Shown one piece after another: positions 43,501 to 53,920 of a DNA stretch of 64,000 bases (positions are counted from its first letter, which is position 1; each line of letters begins with the position of its first letter). Source of the stretch: Theileria orientalis strain Shintoku (lineage: Eukaryota; Apicomplexa; Aconoidasida; Piroplasmida; Theileriidae); assembly GCF_000740895.1 (NCBI RefSeq), contig NC_025263.1, positions 124,001 to 188,000 of the forward strand. The letters run 5' to 3'. The position numbers and the translations under genes are program-made. Below the pieces are notes generated by a model that was not told the DNA's origin, searched no databases, and saw nothing but the letters and a program-made list of their open reading frames with translations.

Positions 43501-45241
43501 TTGCTGCAACGATTACGAAGTGGACTCTAGGGGAGACGTCGGCTCATGGGTACGCGAGCTCTCTGCCGAAGTGATCGCCTACGTGCTCAATGACTATTTG
43601 TTTCAAAACAGGCCCAGTTACTTCAAGAGTGGCTCCAAGAGCCTCTTCAGCAACTTAACTAAGGACATGGCCACTGACTTAACTAGGGGTCTCGTGAGCC
43701 TCTCTCTTGAGAACCTGGACCATGTTCGTTCAAGGAGCACCTTTCTGTTCTGCCACCTGTTTACCAACAAGCTTTCTAAGTTCAACTTCACGTGGGTGTG
43801 GAACCGCATTTTCTTTAACACGGCTTATGAGCATCAGATTTCAATGACTGCCCTTGGCAGACGCAACCTCAGTAGCCCTCATAGTGGCCTTGACGAGGGT
43901 GCTGACAACGCTCTGTCCACCACCAGCAGCACTCCTGTTTCACACACTGTTCGCCTTGATGATGGTACCATTAACCCTCCTGATAAGGACCTTGCAGCAG
44001 GTGGCGAACGAAAGGACTCTAAATTTGCACCCAATGATAGTAATGTTGAACGCACTGATAGTAAATTTGAATCCAATGATGTTAAACTTGGAGATACGGA
44101 CTCTAAAGACAATGGGAAAGACAAATACAACCAGGATGTTAACAATGGCAAAGATTTAAATGGCAATGGCAACTACCAAATAAACGATAAAAACGACCAG
44201 GATGACGACGACGACGAGGAGGATGCTGAGGTAGACCGTGAAATTCAGATGTACATTGACGAGAAGCTCGAGATGAACATGTACATAAACATAGACAACA
44301 GATTACTGGACGGGTTCAACATGCTTCACGACATTTCGAAGAAGCTCCTGGAGGTGGTTTCGACGCACTTCGAGGAGGAATCCTCGAGCTCCGACGGGAC
44401 GGCCGACTCCGCCTCGACCCTCACCTCCCGCAGCGGCGACTCCGCGGCCAGCGGCAGCGCCGACTCCGAGGGTTCTTACGAGGATCGCCCTGAGTACTCC
44501 CTGATCGGCTCAGAGAAGGTCAACGTCGCCCTGCGGATCCCCGGGTGGTCCGCCGCCCCCCTCACCTTCAGGACCCTCCTCTGGGTGCTCCTCATCCCCT
44601 CGTACAGCCGCGTCGCCTTCCGGTCCATCGTGAACATCATTGGCCAGAACACTCGCCTCGAGGTGGCCATTAACTCGGGCCGCAGCGTAATGGCTCTTGA
44701 GGAGGTGCTCGTCGACTTCATCGCCCGCAACAGGTTCACTCTCGTCGTCTGGAACGGCCAGCCTCTCACTCTCGAGAGCGTTTTAAACCGCTGCTCCGTG
44801 CAGATTTACCGGGAGGCTGTTGCTTCTGGCGACTGCAAGACTGCCGTCAGGCTCGTGAACACTATGAAGGCTCTCTTCAGTCACCGTATTATTTTTATCG
44901 ACGACTGGAACGACTTCGTTTCTCTTTTAATTTCCGAGGCTGGTACTGCCACCAACTACGCTTACCTCAAGGCCATAATTCGACTTCTTCAGGTTCTTCT
45001 CATGGACGAGGTGCATCAGTTCCGTGCTGACGTTGCTGAGACTCTGCTGAGTTTGCTTTCTCATCAGTATCCGACCATTCGGTCCTACGTTGCTTCTCAG
45101 CTCACTCTCGCCCTCAGCTCTCGCTCCGACTCCTTGGCTCTCGAGGCCATCGACATCATAGACTCTTGCTCTTTCCACCTCGAGAGTTCTGCGAGCTCCA
45201 TCTCCGTGGTTCAAAGGCTTCGTGCTGTTCTTAAGCTTTAA
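40535..45241 (+). CDS. TBCD: Tubulin-folding cofactor D
   Basis: Single exon, 1568 residues, longer than the usual ~1200. TBCD is a HEAT-repeat protein that captures beta-tubulin and assembles alpha/beta heterodimers with cofactors C and E. The conserved core is clear: RWASAKSLGRISSRLP near residue 428, HGGCLAIAEILRKGL near 505, and GTAVRDASCYICWAVAR near 546, matching the cofactor D signature. A long acidic, Asp/Asn-rich insertion (about residues 1115-1235, with a DDDDDEEDAE run) and a Ser-rich segment near 1285-1310 account for the extra length. GC content increases from 5' to 3'. The stop is 4 nt from the stop of the convergent gene at 45246. Confidence 0.92.
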   Translation: MSIENVQSDVAYFSEQDEAKSILAEISYTSNYLLFDKNETEGYSDEDVESILSKLVTNINTLSEIITKYMNVEVLLYQYIESLIGDIFYIIKRFLLYPSSLKAEILARHGSTKSTSLLVLEKLCYYLYVISKCVGIRRLINYAPNDVELFVKVTETIEIIQKSNVEGAEVVFTKYEDHLWCLEYIILAWQSLLIYTPFELNTIWHHSSNAKITFKTRILTESMYYLNKSTKARDGAAMVISNLFSRRDVLNSQDFHFFLDLCRDILTNPEYTGSVSDEDSDSSFVAVGDSSKNVNNHLSIGVLMVLKQILKRVGSNDLRPYLETIQYCLLHCERIIVNSATKKLLASCLGRLAIHYLPAEEYSRKYRRKCINLFSTNASKDKSACDDEETHFKTNVEWESNFDTETVEIFISKILDLLTDSDIRVRWASAKSLGRISSRLPVDLNEEIIEHIMELINSQFSQVPNAGNISPDQGSAFRFNAIDSSVLNLVARPLSVKSESVVHGGCLAIAEILRKGLIHPHMLDRVLDTTILSLSFEVWRGKGSAGTAVRDASCYICWAVARTFTKEMLSFDHVSMMSRELVNVALFDSSVNCRRAACSALQELLGRIGTVPGGLELIQMCNFYTVSNRKRAFIEVCQQVSTLNYYSNSMLQNIITTKLFHPDLSTRELASLAIYKILSSTKQLTLSRINYLQKDEKEDCKVSPSIDNDAPTTQYLVNNLINYLLSNLMTGLTATTHGALRALTRLVSLATERSYPVDLFFSNVLSVPVTFEKKRLFRGRGSSLIRQSVSKLIAANCKLISHVYYSDFYNYANHFNANMIDDYIVVLKDSLRNFTPEVQLASVEAFEQVFLLVRDTPRFSELLTFFINSLSSTGDHIAARRGYALAFSSIPVFPDVSNKGPSGSGERSSSSQSSASFPEDSSEKSDEHTVNRILKLLCNEIRTNPSLEIVRDAKTRQFALLSILSIITRLESFVLDSQIVKELTDTLVICCNDYEVDSRGDVGSWVRELSAEVIAYVLNDYLFQNRPSYFKSGSKSLFSNLTKDMATDLTRGLVSLSLENLDHVRSRSTFLFCHLFTNKLSKFNFTWVWNRIFFNTAYEHQISMTALGRRNLSSPHSGLDEGADNALSTTSSTPVSHTVRLDDGTINPPDKDLAAGGERKDSKFAPNDSNVERTDSKFESNDVKLGDTDSKDNGKDKYNQDVNNGKDLNGNGNYQINDKNDQDDDDDEEDAEVDREIQMYIDEKLEMNMYINIDNRLLDGFNMLHDISKKLLEVVSTHFEEESSSSDGTADSASTLTSRSGDSAASGSADSEGSYEDRPEYSLIGSEKVNVALRIPGWSAAPLTFRTLLWVLLIPSYSRVAFRSIVNIIGQNTRLEVAINSGRSVMALEEVLVDFIARNRFTLVVWNGQPLTLESVLNRCSVQIYREAVASGDCKTAVRLVNTMKALFSHRIIFIDDWNDFVSLLISEAGTATNYAYLKAIIRLLQVLLMDEVHQFRADVAETLLSLLSHQYPTIRSYVASQLTLALSSRSDSLALEAIDIIDSCSFHLESSASSISVVQRLRAVLKL

Positions 45242-45245
45242 TTTT

Positions 45246-45752
45246 CTAGTAGTTGTATTCGTTCTCGTTATCTAGTTCCTCTTCTTCGCAGAAGGAGTAC
45301 TTGTAGTCTCCCACTACTTCCTCCGACTCGTTGAACGAGTTCTCCATTTCGCTCTTCCTCTTCATCTCGTGGTCGCTTTCGTCCGTCTTCAGCTCACTCT
45401 CCTTCCTTTCCATGTTAATCAACTTCGACGTCAGTTTCTGTCGCAGCGACTTACTGTCCACCTGGCGGTTAAAAAATTCCACCTTGTTCGTGTACATCAA
45501 CTCCTTTGGGATCAGCGTCGAGTCTCTGTTCTTCAGAAACGACTCCAATTCCGCGTCGAAATCTTCGTTCAGAGGTGGAGAGTATCCAAAGTGCTCCTTG
45601 TTTCTAAATGGATGCTTCGGTGTTATTCTTGATTTATATTGCGAGTTACTTTGCCAAAATTCTGTCAGTTTCCTGTGAAAATTGACAATTTCCAGCTGGT
45701 TCGAGTTAAGTTTTTTTGCTGGTGCGATAAAAACGTCTTCCACGTCCTCCAT
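45246..45752 (-). CDS. Small acidic protein of unknown function
   Basis: Single exon, 168 residues. No confident family. The N-terminal half is mixed (VEDVFIAPAKKLNSNQ, then a helical stretch); the middle has SPPLNEDFDAELESFLKNRD, and the C-terminus is strongly acidic, ending DNENEYNY. The layout of a short motif region followed by an acidic, aromatic tail faintly recalls RNA polymerase III subunit RPC7/Rpc31; that is a guess. Convergent with TBCD, with only 4 nt between stop codons, so at least one transcript must read into the other gene. The start is the first ATG; the upstream 222-bp gap is a divergent promoter shared with the gene at 45975. Confidence 0.7.
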   Translation of the reverse strand: MEDVEDVFIAPAKKLNSNQLEIVNFHRKLTEFWQSNSQYKSRITPKHPFRNKEHFGYSPPLNEDFDAELESFLKNRDSTLIPKELMYTNKVEFFNRQVDSKSLRQKLTSKLINMERKESELKTDESDHEMKRKSEMENSFNESEEVVGDYKYSFCEEEELDNENEYNY

Positions 45753-45974
45753 GACTTATTTTATGGTACATAGGATTTGTTCATTAAAATAATATTAATT
45801 TACACAGCAGAGACTTCCACATATATTATAGTATTATAAATATTTACATTTAATCCCACAATCTTAACACATAAACATAAGGCATACCTAACTCGTCAAT
45901 CATTACACATTTTTAATAAATGATCAGTGTAACTCATATACAATATCGATGTGTATATCGAGCGATATTATCAA

Positions 45975-46457
45975 ATGTATTTATTTAAATTTAATCCGTA
46001 CAACGCTATAAGATTCCATAAACGGCCATTTAATCCATCCAAATTAACGAATAATTCTTTTTTTAAACACAATCTTATAACATCTTCAACCAACATCACC
46101 TTTAATAATTCCAGGTTTTATAGTAAATTAGAGGATCCTTCTACACAATCTGTATCTGATACTGAAGTTGATAGTTTTTGTGATTCTTTGAATCAAGATA
46201 AACAAAATTGGTGGTCCCTTTATGTGAGAGGAGAGGTACCTGATTATCCACCACGTAAAAGCATGTTTCGAAAACTTACATCGGAAGGAGTCGATGTTGA
46301 GTGTATGGAAGCATATGAAATAGAGGACTTTACACGTTGGTTGCTAATGAGGGAAGTTCATGGTCCAAATTACCCAAAATTCCCATATGATATTACACTA
46401 GAACAGAAAATCGAAGAATTGAAACGAAGATTTCCACTAAAAAATCAAGATGATTAG
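45975..46457 (+). CDS. Probable mitochondrial protein of unknown function
   Basis: Single exon, 160 residues from the first ATG (45975). The N-terminal ~50 residues are basic, Asn/Ser-rich and free of acidic residues (MYLFKFNPYNAIRFHKRPF...), like a mitochondrial presequence. The mature part contains NWWSLYVRGEVPDYPPRKSM and ends in a conserved-looking helical region (YDITLEQKIEELKRRFP). No domain was recognised; a respiratory-complex or ribosomal accessory subunit is possible. Codon use is AT-rich. Its last 8 nt (ATGATTAG) contain the start codon of the next gene, which is also predicted to be mitochondrial. Confidence 0.7.
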   Translation: MYLFKFNPYNAIRFHKRPFNPSKLTNNSFFKHNLITSSTNITFNNSRFYSKLEDPSTQSVSDTEVDSFCDSLNQDKQNWWSLYVRGEVPDYPPRKSMFRKLTSEGVDVECMEAYEIEDFTRWLLMREVHGPNYPKFPYDITLEQKIEELKRRFPLKNQDD

Positions 46458-49400
46458 AAAATTTTACACATTTTCACTTAGGGGCTCTAATTTTAGGGCT
46501 CTCGTTACAAGGAGAAACTTTAGTGTTGACCAAAATGTACACAAACACGAAGAATTGTTAAAAAATTTCGACTCGAGTCCTCAAAATGAAGACTTGAATG
46601 AAAGCTCAACCTGTGTTATAGAGTCAGTAAAGGACACGTCAAGGCCACCCAAACAAAGATTCAACAGCTATACACTGGCGGAAAATGATATGTATTCAAG
46701 TAAACCAGTTTGGCAGCAGCTGAACGAGATAGAGAACGCCTGGAAGATGAAATTTAAATATAGATCGAGAATTGAAGCTCAAAAGAAGATCTCAAGGGTA
46801 AGTAGAGACTTAATAACGAATTTTATATATAGGCGAAAAGGAGCACTGAAAGTTTGGGGGAATTGGAGGCAGATAGTTCAAGATTGGTGGAAATAGACAG
46901 CTTCAGGAGTTTACAGTCCGAAGGCAAGTCGGAGATTGTTCCCAAGAAGGAGTTGGATTCTGATGTAAGTGCCCCTTTCATTAGTGATCGCGATGAGGGC
47001 ACTCAGCTCATTAATGATATTAAGTTGGCTGGAGATGCATATTATGAGAAGGTGGACCTGGGAAAAGAAGATGAAGTAAACAGGAGTCCATCGTCGATTA
47101 ACCCGGACACGCTGCTGAAACCAGATGATAAATCACTTCTCACTGAGATATTTGGAGAAGGGGACGACAGCCACATCGATGCCACGAGGCCCACCGCCAT
47201 AATTGAGTCAACAACGAAACTGGACGCGGAAACGTGGCTAAACATGGACCCGAACCACATATTGATTCAACAGGACCTGCTGAAATCGAAGAATTCAACT
47301 CAGATTCTGTCGACAATTGGAGATAAACTCGGCCAGATGAACGCAGTAAATGTGTCCACGGCAATACACCGCCTGGCGAAGTACAGTAGCCCATACAACA
47401 GATACGCAGTTTGCAACCACGAGTCGTTTGGGAAATTGGTTTCTTTGGTTGGAGATCACATGCTTCAATTCGACCCACAAGGGCTGACTAACATTTTCTG
47501 GTCCATAACTAAGCTGAGGATAACGCCAAACTGGATCAGCTGTTTGCTTGAGCAGATAAACATCCACGCAAACAGCTTGAACGCAAACGAGCTCGCAAAC
47601 TGCCTCTTCTGCATATCGAAGCTGACCAGAGCGGATGACGTGAGCCTCGAGTTGAGGTTTAAAATACTCAGCTTAGTTCAGGATAAAATCACCCAGTTTA
47701 GGAGGCCGCTCGACCTGACGTGCGTGTCCACGGCCCTGGCGAGACTGAACGTCAGAAACCCAGTCCTGTTTGGGCACATAAGCAGCCAGGTCCTCTCGAG
47801 TCTGGAGGAGTTTAAAATCCAGGAGATCTGCGGAGTGGCCTGGGCGTACGCGTCCTTGGGCTTCACAGACCGCATCCTGTTCGGCAAAATAAAGCAGTTC
47901 ATAGAGTCGAATGCCGATTCGTCGAACATCGGAAACATAGTTCACCTGGCCTGGGCGCTCTCAAAGATAAAGCAGGCCGACACGGACTTCTTCCTTTACA
48001 CGATATCGCCGCTGGTCAGGGGACACCTTCAGAGTCTGAGCTGCAAGCACATGACCACCATAGCCTGGGCGTACGTGAACGCCGGCATTGAGGACCAGGA
48101 CCTGTTCAACGACATTGCGAACACGCTTCTGCACCACGTGGACGAAATGAGCACGCACGACGTGGCCTCCTCGGTCGTGGCCCTCTGTCACTTCGAGGAC
48201 CACAAGGTCCTGCTTAAAAAGATCAGGGCGCGGGCGGCCCTCATGCTGAATGAGTTCACGCCCCTCCAGTTGTCGAAAATCGTAGCAGGGTTCTCGGGCA
48301 TAGGGGACGCCCACTTCTACAATCAGCTGGCGAAGGTGGTGGACTCGAAGCTACACCTGATGTGCCCGGAGAACGTCTTGGAGATCCTCTCGGGATTCAC
48401 GAGCGCGAACGTGCTCCCGATACCCCTATTCTCGAAGCTGCTCAACACGGTGTCAAGGAGCTTTAAGAAGATGTACGCCGAGGACTCGCTCATGCTGCTG
48501 GAGTTGCTGGCGAAGCTGGCCGGCACCAGAGTCAACACGGAGATGGCGAAGCTGTTCTCGACCCTGGCGCAGAACCTGATTGAGCAGATTGATCAGCGGG
48601 TGTCCAGGTGGAGGTGTTTCGACGTCTCGCAGATAACGGTTCTGTTCAGGTGCCTTAAGATGGGCGACGGCTCCAGCAACGTCATGAACACGCTCGTAAA
48701 GCACCTGGTTTCGTGCCTAAACCGAGTGTTTAAATCGGGCATCTCGCCCGAGCAGAAGAGGGAGATTTTCGCAGATTTCGTCCTGTCGACGACCCAGCTG
48801 CCGCTGAGCTGCCAGAACGTTTTGAAGACGCAGCTGGCCAAGGACTCGCAGCTGGTGAAGTCGTTCAACAACTTCCTCACGCTCATCAGGATAGACGTGG
48901 ACGACGCAGACTCGCCCAAGCAAGCCATTAAGCTGCTCCACTCCCTCACCAATTTGGGGTTCTCTGATCACGTGACCGCCGCTCTGTTCGACCAGCTGGT
49001 TGAACACGAACGCGAGCTTGGCTTTGGGGAGGACCTGGACTTGCTTTCCAGGCTCGTGTGGAGCCTGGTTGAGTCGAACCTTCACACGGGCTGGGCAGTT
49101 GAGAAGATATCCGACGTTTCCAGAGGCCGCGAATTCTCTGCCACTCAGGCAGACTTCGACTCTCTGGTTCGGCTGATGTGGTCGTGCGTGGTTCTGTCCG
49201 AGGATCAGCTGCTAATGGATTTGACTGGCAACCTCGCCAGGTTTGAAAGCCTGTTTCCCACAGAGGTACTCTACGCCCAGCAGACAGCTCTCCACATTCT
49301 CAAGTGCCTCAAGACTGACGTTATCTTCAGCGAACAGCTCGAGTTGCCGCCCGGCGGCTCGGCAAGCGTTTCTAACGCCTCCGCCCATAGAGACCTTGGT

Positions 49401-49948
49401 CTCGACAAACAGCAGGTTGCCATTCTCAGGGAGTGGCTCGATTATCAGAGGGACGACCTTTACGAGAAGAGCAAAAGGCACAAACGGGCTCGCGTTCTGG
49501 AGGTCGACCACGACTCTCTCATCTCCGAGTCCCTAATTAAGGTAATTTACTCATACTTTACCCTCGTTTCAGATGAAAATCCCACACAAGACTCTCCACG
49601 TTGTCGAGAACATTTATCGCATCAGCGTCGCCTTTCCTGTCGAGAATCAGCTGCTCGATGTCATCGGATTCACGGTTCGTTTCAATTTCCTCACACCGTT
49701 TTCAGGACGTCCTCGTTCCCCTGGGCCAGGTCAGGGCCTCCACTCTGCTTCGTCAGAGGCAGCTTCAGATGCTCGGATACGGCCTCCATCCTCTCAGGGT
49801 TTCCTCTCTCTACGAGTGCCTGGGCTCTGAGAAGGCCAAGAATCTCATTGCTGAGAGCATTTCCAGCTTCAATCCTGTCGCTAAGGATTACCTCTCGTTC
49901 AACAAACTGGACGTGAGGGGCGAGGAGGCTCCTTCTCCGTCTGACTGA
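46450..49948 (+). CDS. RAP-domain helical-repeat RNA-binding protein, mitochondrial
   Basis: Four exons: 46450-46797, 46833-49541, 49573-49674, 49706-49948; introns 35, 31 and 31 nt; 1133 residues. The N-terminus (MIRKFYTFSLRGSNFRALVTRRNF) is a good mitochondrial presequence. Residues ~270-560 are tandem helical repeats of about 36 residues with recurring WAYA/WALS/WAYV motifs, as in FASTK-like and apicomplexan repeat proteins. The C-terminus (DVLVPLGQVRASTLLRQRQLQMLGY...) is a RAP-type domain, mildly diverged. Such proteins bind organellar RNA; in apicomplexans several act on the fragmented mitochondrial rRNAs, which is a likely but unproven role here. The gene overlaps the preceding gene by 8 nt. 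Codon use shifts from AT-rich in exon 1 to GC-rich downstream. Confidence 0.85.
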
Positions 49949-50050
49949 GCTAGTAATGTTTAACTACTGTATAATATTGAACTTAGGTCATTTTAGCCTG
50001 ACTTTAGTTTACAATTACAGTTACATATCCGTGCCAGGATGGTCTCTTTT

Positions 50051-50902
50051 CTATCTTACAGCCGCCGCCAGGCCGTTCCTCAGTGTTGCGTCGTTCAGCA
50101 GCAGCGTTAGCTGCGACAGTATTGCCACTGCCGCCACCTCAGTCCTCAGTATTCTGTCCGTCAGCTTAAACTGCACGAATCCCAGCCTGGCGTAGTACTC
50201 CAGCTCGTGGTCGAGCCACCCTCCCTCGGGCCCTATTGCCACCAGGATCGGCCCCTTCGCGTGCGCGTTAAGCTTCAGCGACCCGAGCGTGTCCAGCGCG
50301 TCGGGGTGCGCTATCAGCTTCAGCGCGTAGCTTCTGCTCGCGAACTTCCTCTCGTACTCTCCCAGGCTCTGGAATACTTCCACTTCCGGCATCAGCGTGT
50401 CCACTCCCTGCTCGAGTCCTAGCAGCAGCGACTGCTCCATTCTCTCCCTCGTCAACTTGTGCGATATCAGGTACGCCTTTTCCACTCTCGAGGAGCATAT
50501 CAGGTCTATGTTTCCCACTCCCATGCTCGACGCGTACTACACACAAAATTACGGTCCTCGTGTTACCTGGAGCAGCTTATCGAGTGACTTTGGCCGTGGT
50601 ATTCCAACCACCAGATCAATTGGCGGTTTTTCCGCCAGGGGCGGATTCCTAATTTTTATTAACATTTAAGCTGCTTACGCTTTAAATTTATCCGATAATC
50701 TGAGTGTTATTGAACCTTCCTCCACCTTTTCCACGGTTGCGTGGTCTTGTACTGAGTTAACTACTCCTACCTTCAAAATTTTACCTTCCTTTACCTTTAA
50801 TACATTTTTTAAATGGCTTATTTTTATTTTATTTCTTATTTCTACTCTCAGTCCTTCTTTTGAGCTCAGAATCTCAGAAGGCTTAATAAGTATCAGATTC
50901 AT
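50051..50902 (-). CDS. rsmE: RsmE-family rRNA m3U methyltransferase
   Basis: Three exons (minus): 50902-50679, 50648-50567, 50536-50051; introns 30 and 30 nt; 263 residues. RsmE methylates U1498 (E. coli numbering) of small-subunit rRNA using SAM. The N-terminal PUA-like region is followed by the SPOUT domain: RPKSLDKLLQYASSMGVGNIDLI, then the knot motifs AIGPEGGW and LTDRILRTEVAAVAILSQ. All family hallmarks are present. No clear targeting peptide is seen, but as the substrate is bacterial-type rRNA an organelle is the probable location. Its ATG lies 35 nt after the stop of the next upstream minus-strand gene. Convergent with the RAP gene, about 100 bp apart. Confidence 0.93.
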
Positions 50903-50937
50903 TTAATAATACACATATTATAATACATTAAATTTGT

Positions 50938-52133
50938 TTATATAGCATTTTTTGCAAAGTGTTTTAATATCTGTTCTCTTTCCATTTTACTATCACTGGC
51001 CAGTTGTAACAGGTGTTGTACCCGATTCTGCGTCAATTTTCATTTTTTATTTTTCATTTTACCTTCAAATCCACAAAGTACCACTCGTCCACCTTATAGT
51101 AGTGGTACCAATCTGGTTTAAACATACACCCTCCGAATTTATCTGTATTTTTTCCTTTACGTTTAAATTCTCTTACCTTTGATATGTGTTTTATCAAAAC
51201 TCCACCAGAAGTCCTTACACACTTCTTGGGACAGATTTGTTGCCTTTGACACCTACACATTTGTTTTTTCTTTTTCTACTCGCTCACCTTAATCCAGTCT
51301 ATCTTCACGGATACATTCTTGGGTGTGTTACTGATCTGAGATCATTTGTTAATTATTTCTTTTTACCTGTTCGAATATGTTATCCAGTATGTTGAACACT
51401 TGGCTCTCTGTCAGATAGAGCAACTTCTTTTTTCCGATTTCCCTTTTCTGAACACATTTTAAATTTACTAATCTATTACCGTTACTGTCGTATCTGACTG
51501 TTCAACCTCATAATTTATTTTATTTTGCGATTTATCTGAGTACTTTCCCACGTATGGTCTTGAGCGGCTTGGCATTATCATGTCTACCCATGGATTAAGA
51601 AATTGATGTTCTAGGTTGTTTACTAGAAGGTTGTTTGGCAGTTGGCCAATTAGCCTGTTATCTTCTCCGTAGTATGTATCGTATTTATCCACTATCATTC
51701 TTCTGAAAAATTCAATGTTTTCCAGTTCATATTTTTTGTGTGTTTCGTTATTGATACTCGACGAGTTCATGATGTTGTTCATCACTTCGCGATCCACTGA
51801 TTTAGGGTTTGAATTTATGGTTGACGTTATGTTTGCTGGGAATGGGTTTACTGAGCTCACTCTTTCTTCTATGTTTTGGTTGAGGTTTAACTGTGTAACC
51901 GAGGCGTTTACGCTTAAACTCGGGTTAGTCTGAATCTCGCTTAGTATTCTTGAAGCTTCGCTATTCTCCACAAATCGAAATTTTTTCTTCGGTTCAAGCA
52001 GTTGCTTACCGTTTCGGATGATTGGCTTTTTAGTCCTAGGTTTTTTAACCATTGAAATGGACTTTGTTTCCAAATCATAGTCTTCGTCGTAAAATTTATT
52101 ATACGTTCTAGTCCTTTTAGATACTATCTCCAT
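50938..52133 (-). CDS. Unknown protein, probably nuclear
   Basis: Six exons (minus): 52133-51480, 51447-51367, 51335-51288, 51252-51177, 51142-51063, 51027-50938; introns 32, 31, 35, 34 and 35 nt; 342 residues. No family recognised. The N-terminus is basic (KRTRTYNKFYDED, VKKPRTKKP), suggesting nuclear import, followed by an Asn/Ser-rich region. The C-terminal ~125 residues, assembled from five small exons, are compact and Trp/Tyr-rich (CKDFWWSFDKTH, KPDWYHYYKVDEWYFVDL), suggesting a small folded domain, ending in a helix (ASDSKMEREQILKHFAKNAI). Splicing converts four stop-ridden segments into one open frame, which supports the model. Confidence 0.72.
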
Positions 52134-52308
52134 TTTGATTAATATTTTATTATGTATTTTTATATGTGCATTTCAATTATTGTTTAATGGTCCGGTTCGA
52201 TTTTATCTGCCCGATTTACCCTAGTACAGTTAGTTTTTTTGGTTAATTTTTTTAATTTTAATTTTTAAATTATAAATATGAAATACACACACTTTTAAGT
52301 TCACAAAT

Positions 52309-52938
52309 ATGAATTATCAAAAGAAGAAAATCAATCGCAAATATCAATTTGATCCCCTATCGCACTCCTCACTTTTTCACTTCGTTTCTGACAGCGTCCG
52401 CTCCCACGTACGCCTTGAAAGGGAGAAAATGTATAAAAAATATGAATGGAAACGTTCTAAGAGGCGTGAGCTCTTTTCTTTGTTATCGGAGGCTCAAAAG
52501 AATTTCATTCCTCCTCAAACCTCAAATGAAAACGACGCAAGGGCTCTTTCGCTCAACAAGCAGATAGCCATTAAGACTGAAATAAAGACCTCTTTGGAAT
52601 CACTTCAGTGTTTACTCGATCTTGCTCTGTACAAGGTCACTAAAAAGGAGGAAACATACGATGAAAATCTCAAGGATATTAACAAGGAGGAGCTAGAAGA
52701 TCGCAAACGAATCGAGGAGCTTAGAGATGAGCGAAGAAAGAAGTTCATGGAGCGCGTCTACAATGAATCTAAAGAGGTTCTGGATAGTCGGAGTAAGAGA
52801 CGAATAGAGATGGAAGCCGCCCGTAAGGAAATACGGGACAAGGAATCCGAGGAGGAGGCTCGCTTGTTCTTCCCCTGTGATCGTAAGCTCGCTGCTTGCG
52901 GCTTAATTCCGCCAGTTTACAAGAATACAGCTACTTAA
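52309..52938 (+). CDS. Coiled-coil protein of unknown function
   Basis: Single exon, 209 residues. The central part (about 105-185) is a charged Lys/Glu/Arg coiled coil, and the N-terminus is basic (MNYQKKKINRKYQFD). The tail (ARLFFPCDRKLAACGLIPPVYKN) is not coiled coil and may be a conserved binding motif. No domain recognised. Divergent from the gene ending at 52133, over a 175-bp gap. Confidence 0.7.
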   Translation: MNYQKKKINRKYQFDPLSHSSLFHFVSDSVRSHVRLEREKMYKKYEWKRSKRRELFSLLSEAQKNFIPPQTSNENDARALSLNKQIAIKTEIKTSLESLQCLLDLALYKVTKKEETYDENLKDINKEELEDRKRIEELRDERRKKFMERVYNESKEVLDSRSKRRIEMEAARKEIRDKESEEEARLFFPCDRKLAACGLIPPVYKNTAT

Positions 52939-53184
52939 TTTTTTATTCAACATTTTAACCGTTATTTTCTGCTTATTTTTTCATACGTTGCGGATACATC
53001 ACCTTATGCCACTCATATATAACCGTATGTGTGCGTTTAAATTAATACGGCTTTCATCTTGCTACTTTTCTCATTTACACAGCGGCTATGCTTCCATAGC
53101 CCCATTTATCTTCGATGTGTTCAGTCATTTTTACTTTAATCCCGATTTCATTTTTTTCTGAACCACGCTATTTTGACTTTTATA

Positions 53185-53787
53185 ATGACGAAAGGCAGGC
53201 CGAAATCCAGAAACCCAGCCTCCAAGCTTTCCGAGGAGGATTTGGTCGACGACGTATCCTCCGAGGGCGACAGCGATTTCGAAAACGGCGATAACGATGA
53301 CGGCCGCGCCGACGGCCTTCCCGGATCTGGCAAGAACAAGTACAACAAGGGTGAGCGGAAGGCGCGGAAGGCCCTTTCAAAACTGGGCCTGAAGCAGTAT
53401 GACGGCGTTTCGAAGATTTACATCAGGAAGTCGAAGCAGATCTTCTTCGTGATCAACAAGCCCGACGTCTACAAGCTCCCCAACTCGGACACCTACGTCA
53501 TCTTCGGCGAGGCGAAGATTGAGGACGTCGGCGCCAACTCGCAGTCCGAGGCGGCCCAGAGGCTCAGCCAGCTCTCCTTCTCCGGGGCCGGCAAGGACGA
53601 CCTGGACCTGCCCGTGCCCAGCACCTTTGACACTGAGGACGTCGTCGACTCCGACTTCGCTCCCGCCGAGGCCGACGTCGACCTTGTCGTTCAGCAGGCC
53701 GGCTGCAGCAGGGAGAAGGCCTTCCAGTCCCTGGTTAAGCACCGCGGCAACATTGTCGACAGCATAATGGAGCTCACCACCGCCTAG
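53185..53787 (+). CDS. NACA: Nascent polypeptide-associated complex subunit alpha
   Basis: Single exon, 200 residues from the ATG at 53185. NAC alpha binds nascent chains at the ribosome exit with NAC beta and controls SRP access. The acidic N-terminus is followed by the NAC domain: KARKALSKLGLKQYDGVSKIYIRKSKQIFFVINKPDVYKL, then TYVIFGEAKIED. The C-terminal UBA domain is present (VVQQAGCSREKAFQSLVKHRGNIVDSIMEL). It is complete and conserved, with the strongest G/C-ending codon bias in this part of the window, as expected for a highly expressed gene. It lies next to SRP68, another protein-targeting gene. Confidence 0.96.
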   Translation: MTKGRPKSRNPASKLSEEDLVDDVSSEGDSDFENGDNDDGRADGLPGSGKNKYNKGERKARKALSKLGLKQYDGVSKIYIRKSKQIFFVINKPDVYKLPNSDTYVIFGEAKIEDVGANSQSEAAQRLSQLSFSGAGKDDLDLPVPSTFDTEDVVDSDFAPAEADVDLVVQQAGCSREKAFQSLVKHRGNIVDSIMELTTA

Positions 53788-53920
53788 TTTCCATGTAATT
53801 TACTAAGTATTATTTTTAATGATATTACAGTGCGTTTACTCTGGCTAGTTTATTTGCATGACTGCGCTCGGGGGTTCTGTCGCCCTCCCTTTTCGTTGTG
53901 GCATTGCCAGTGCCTTCCGA

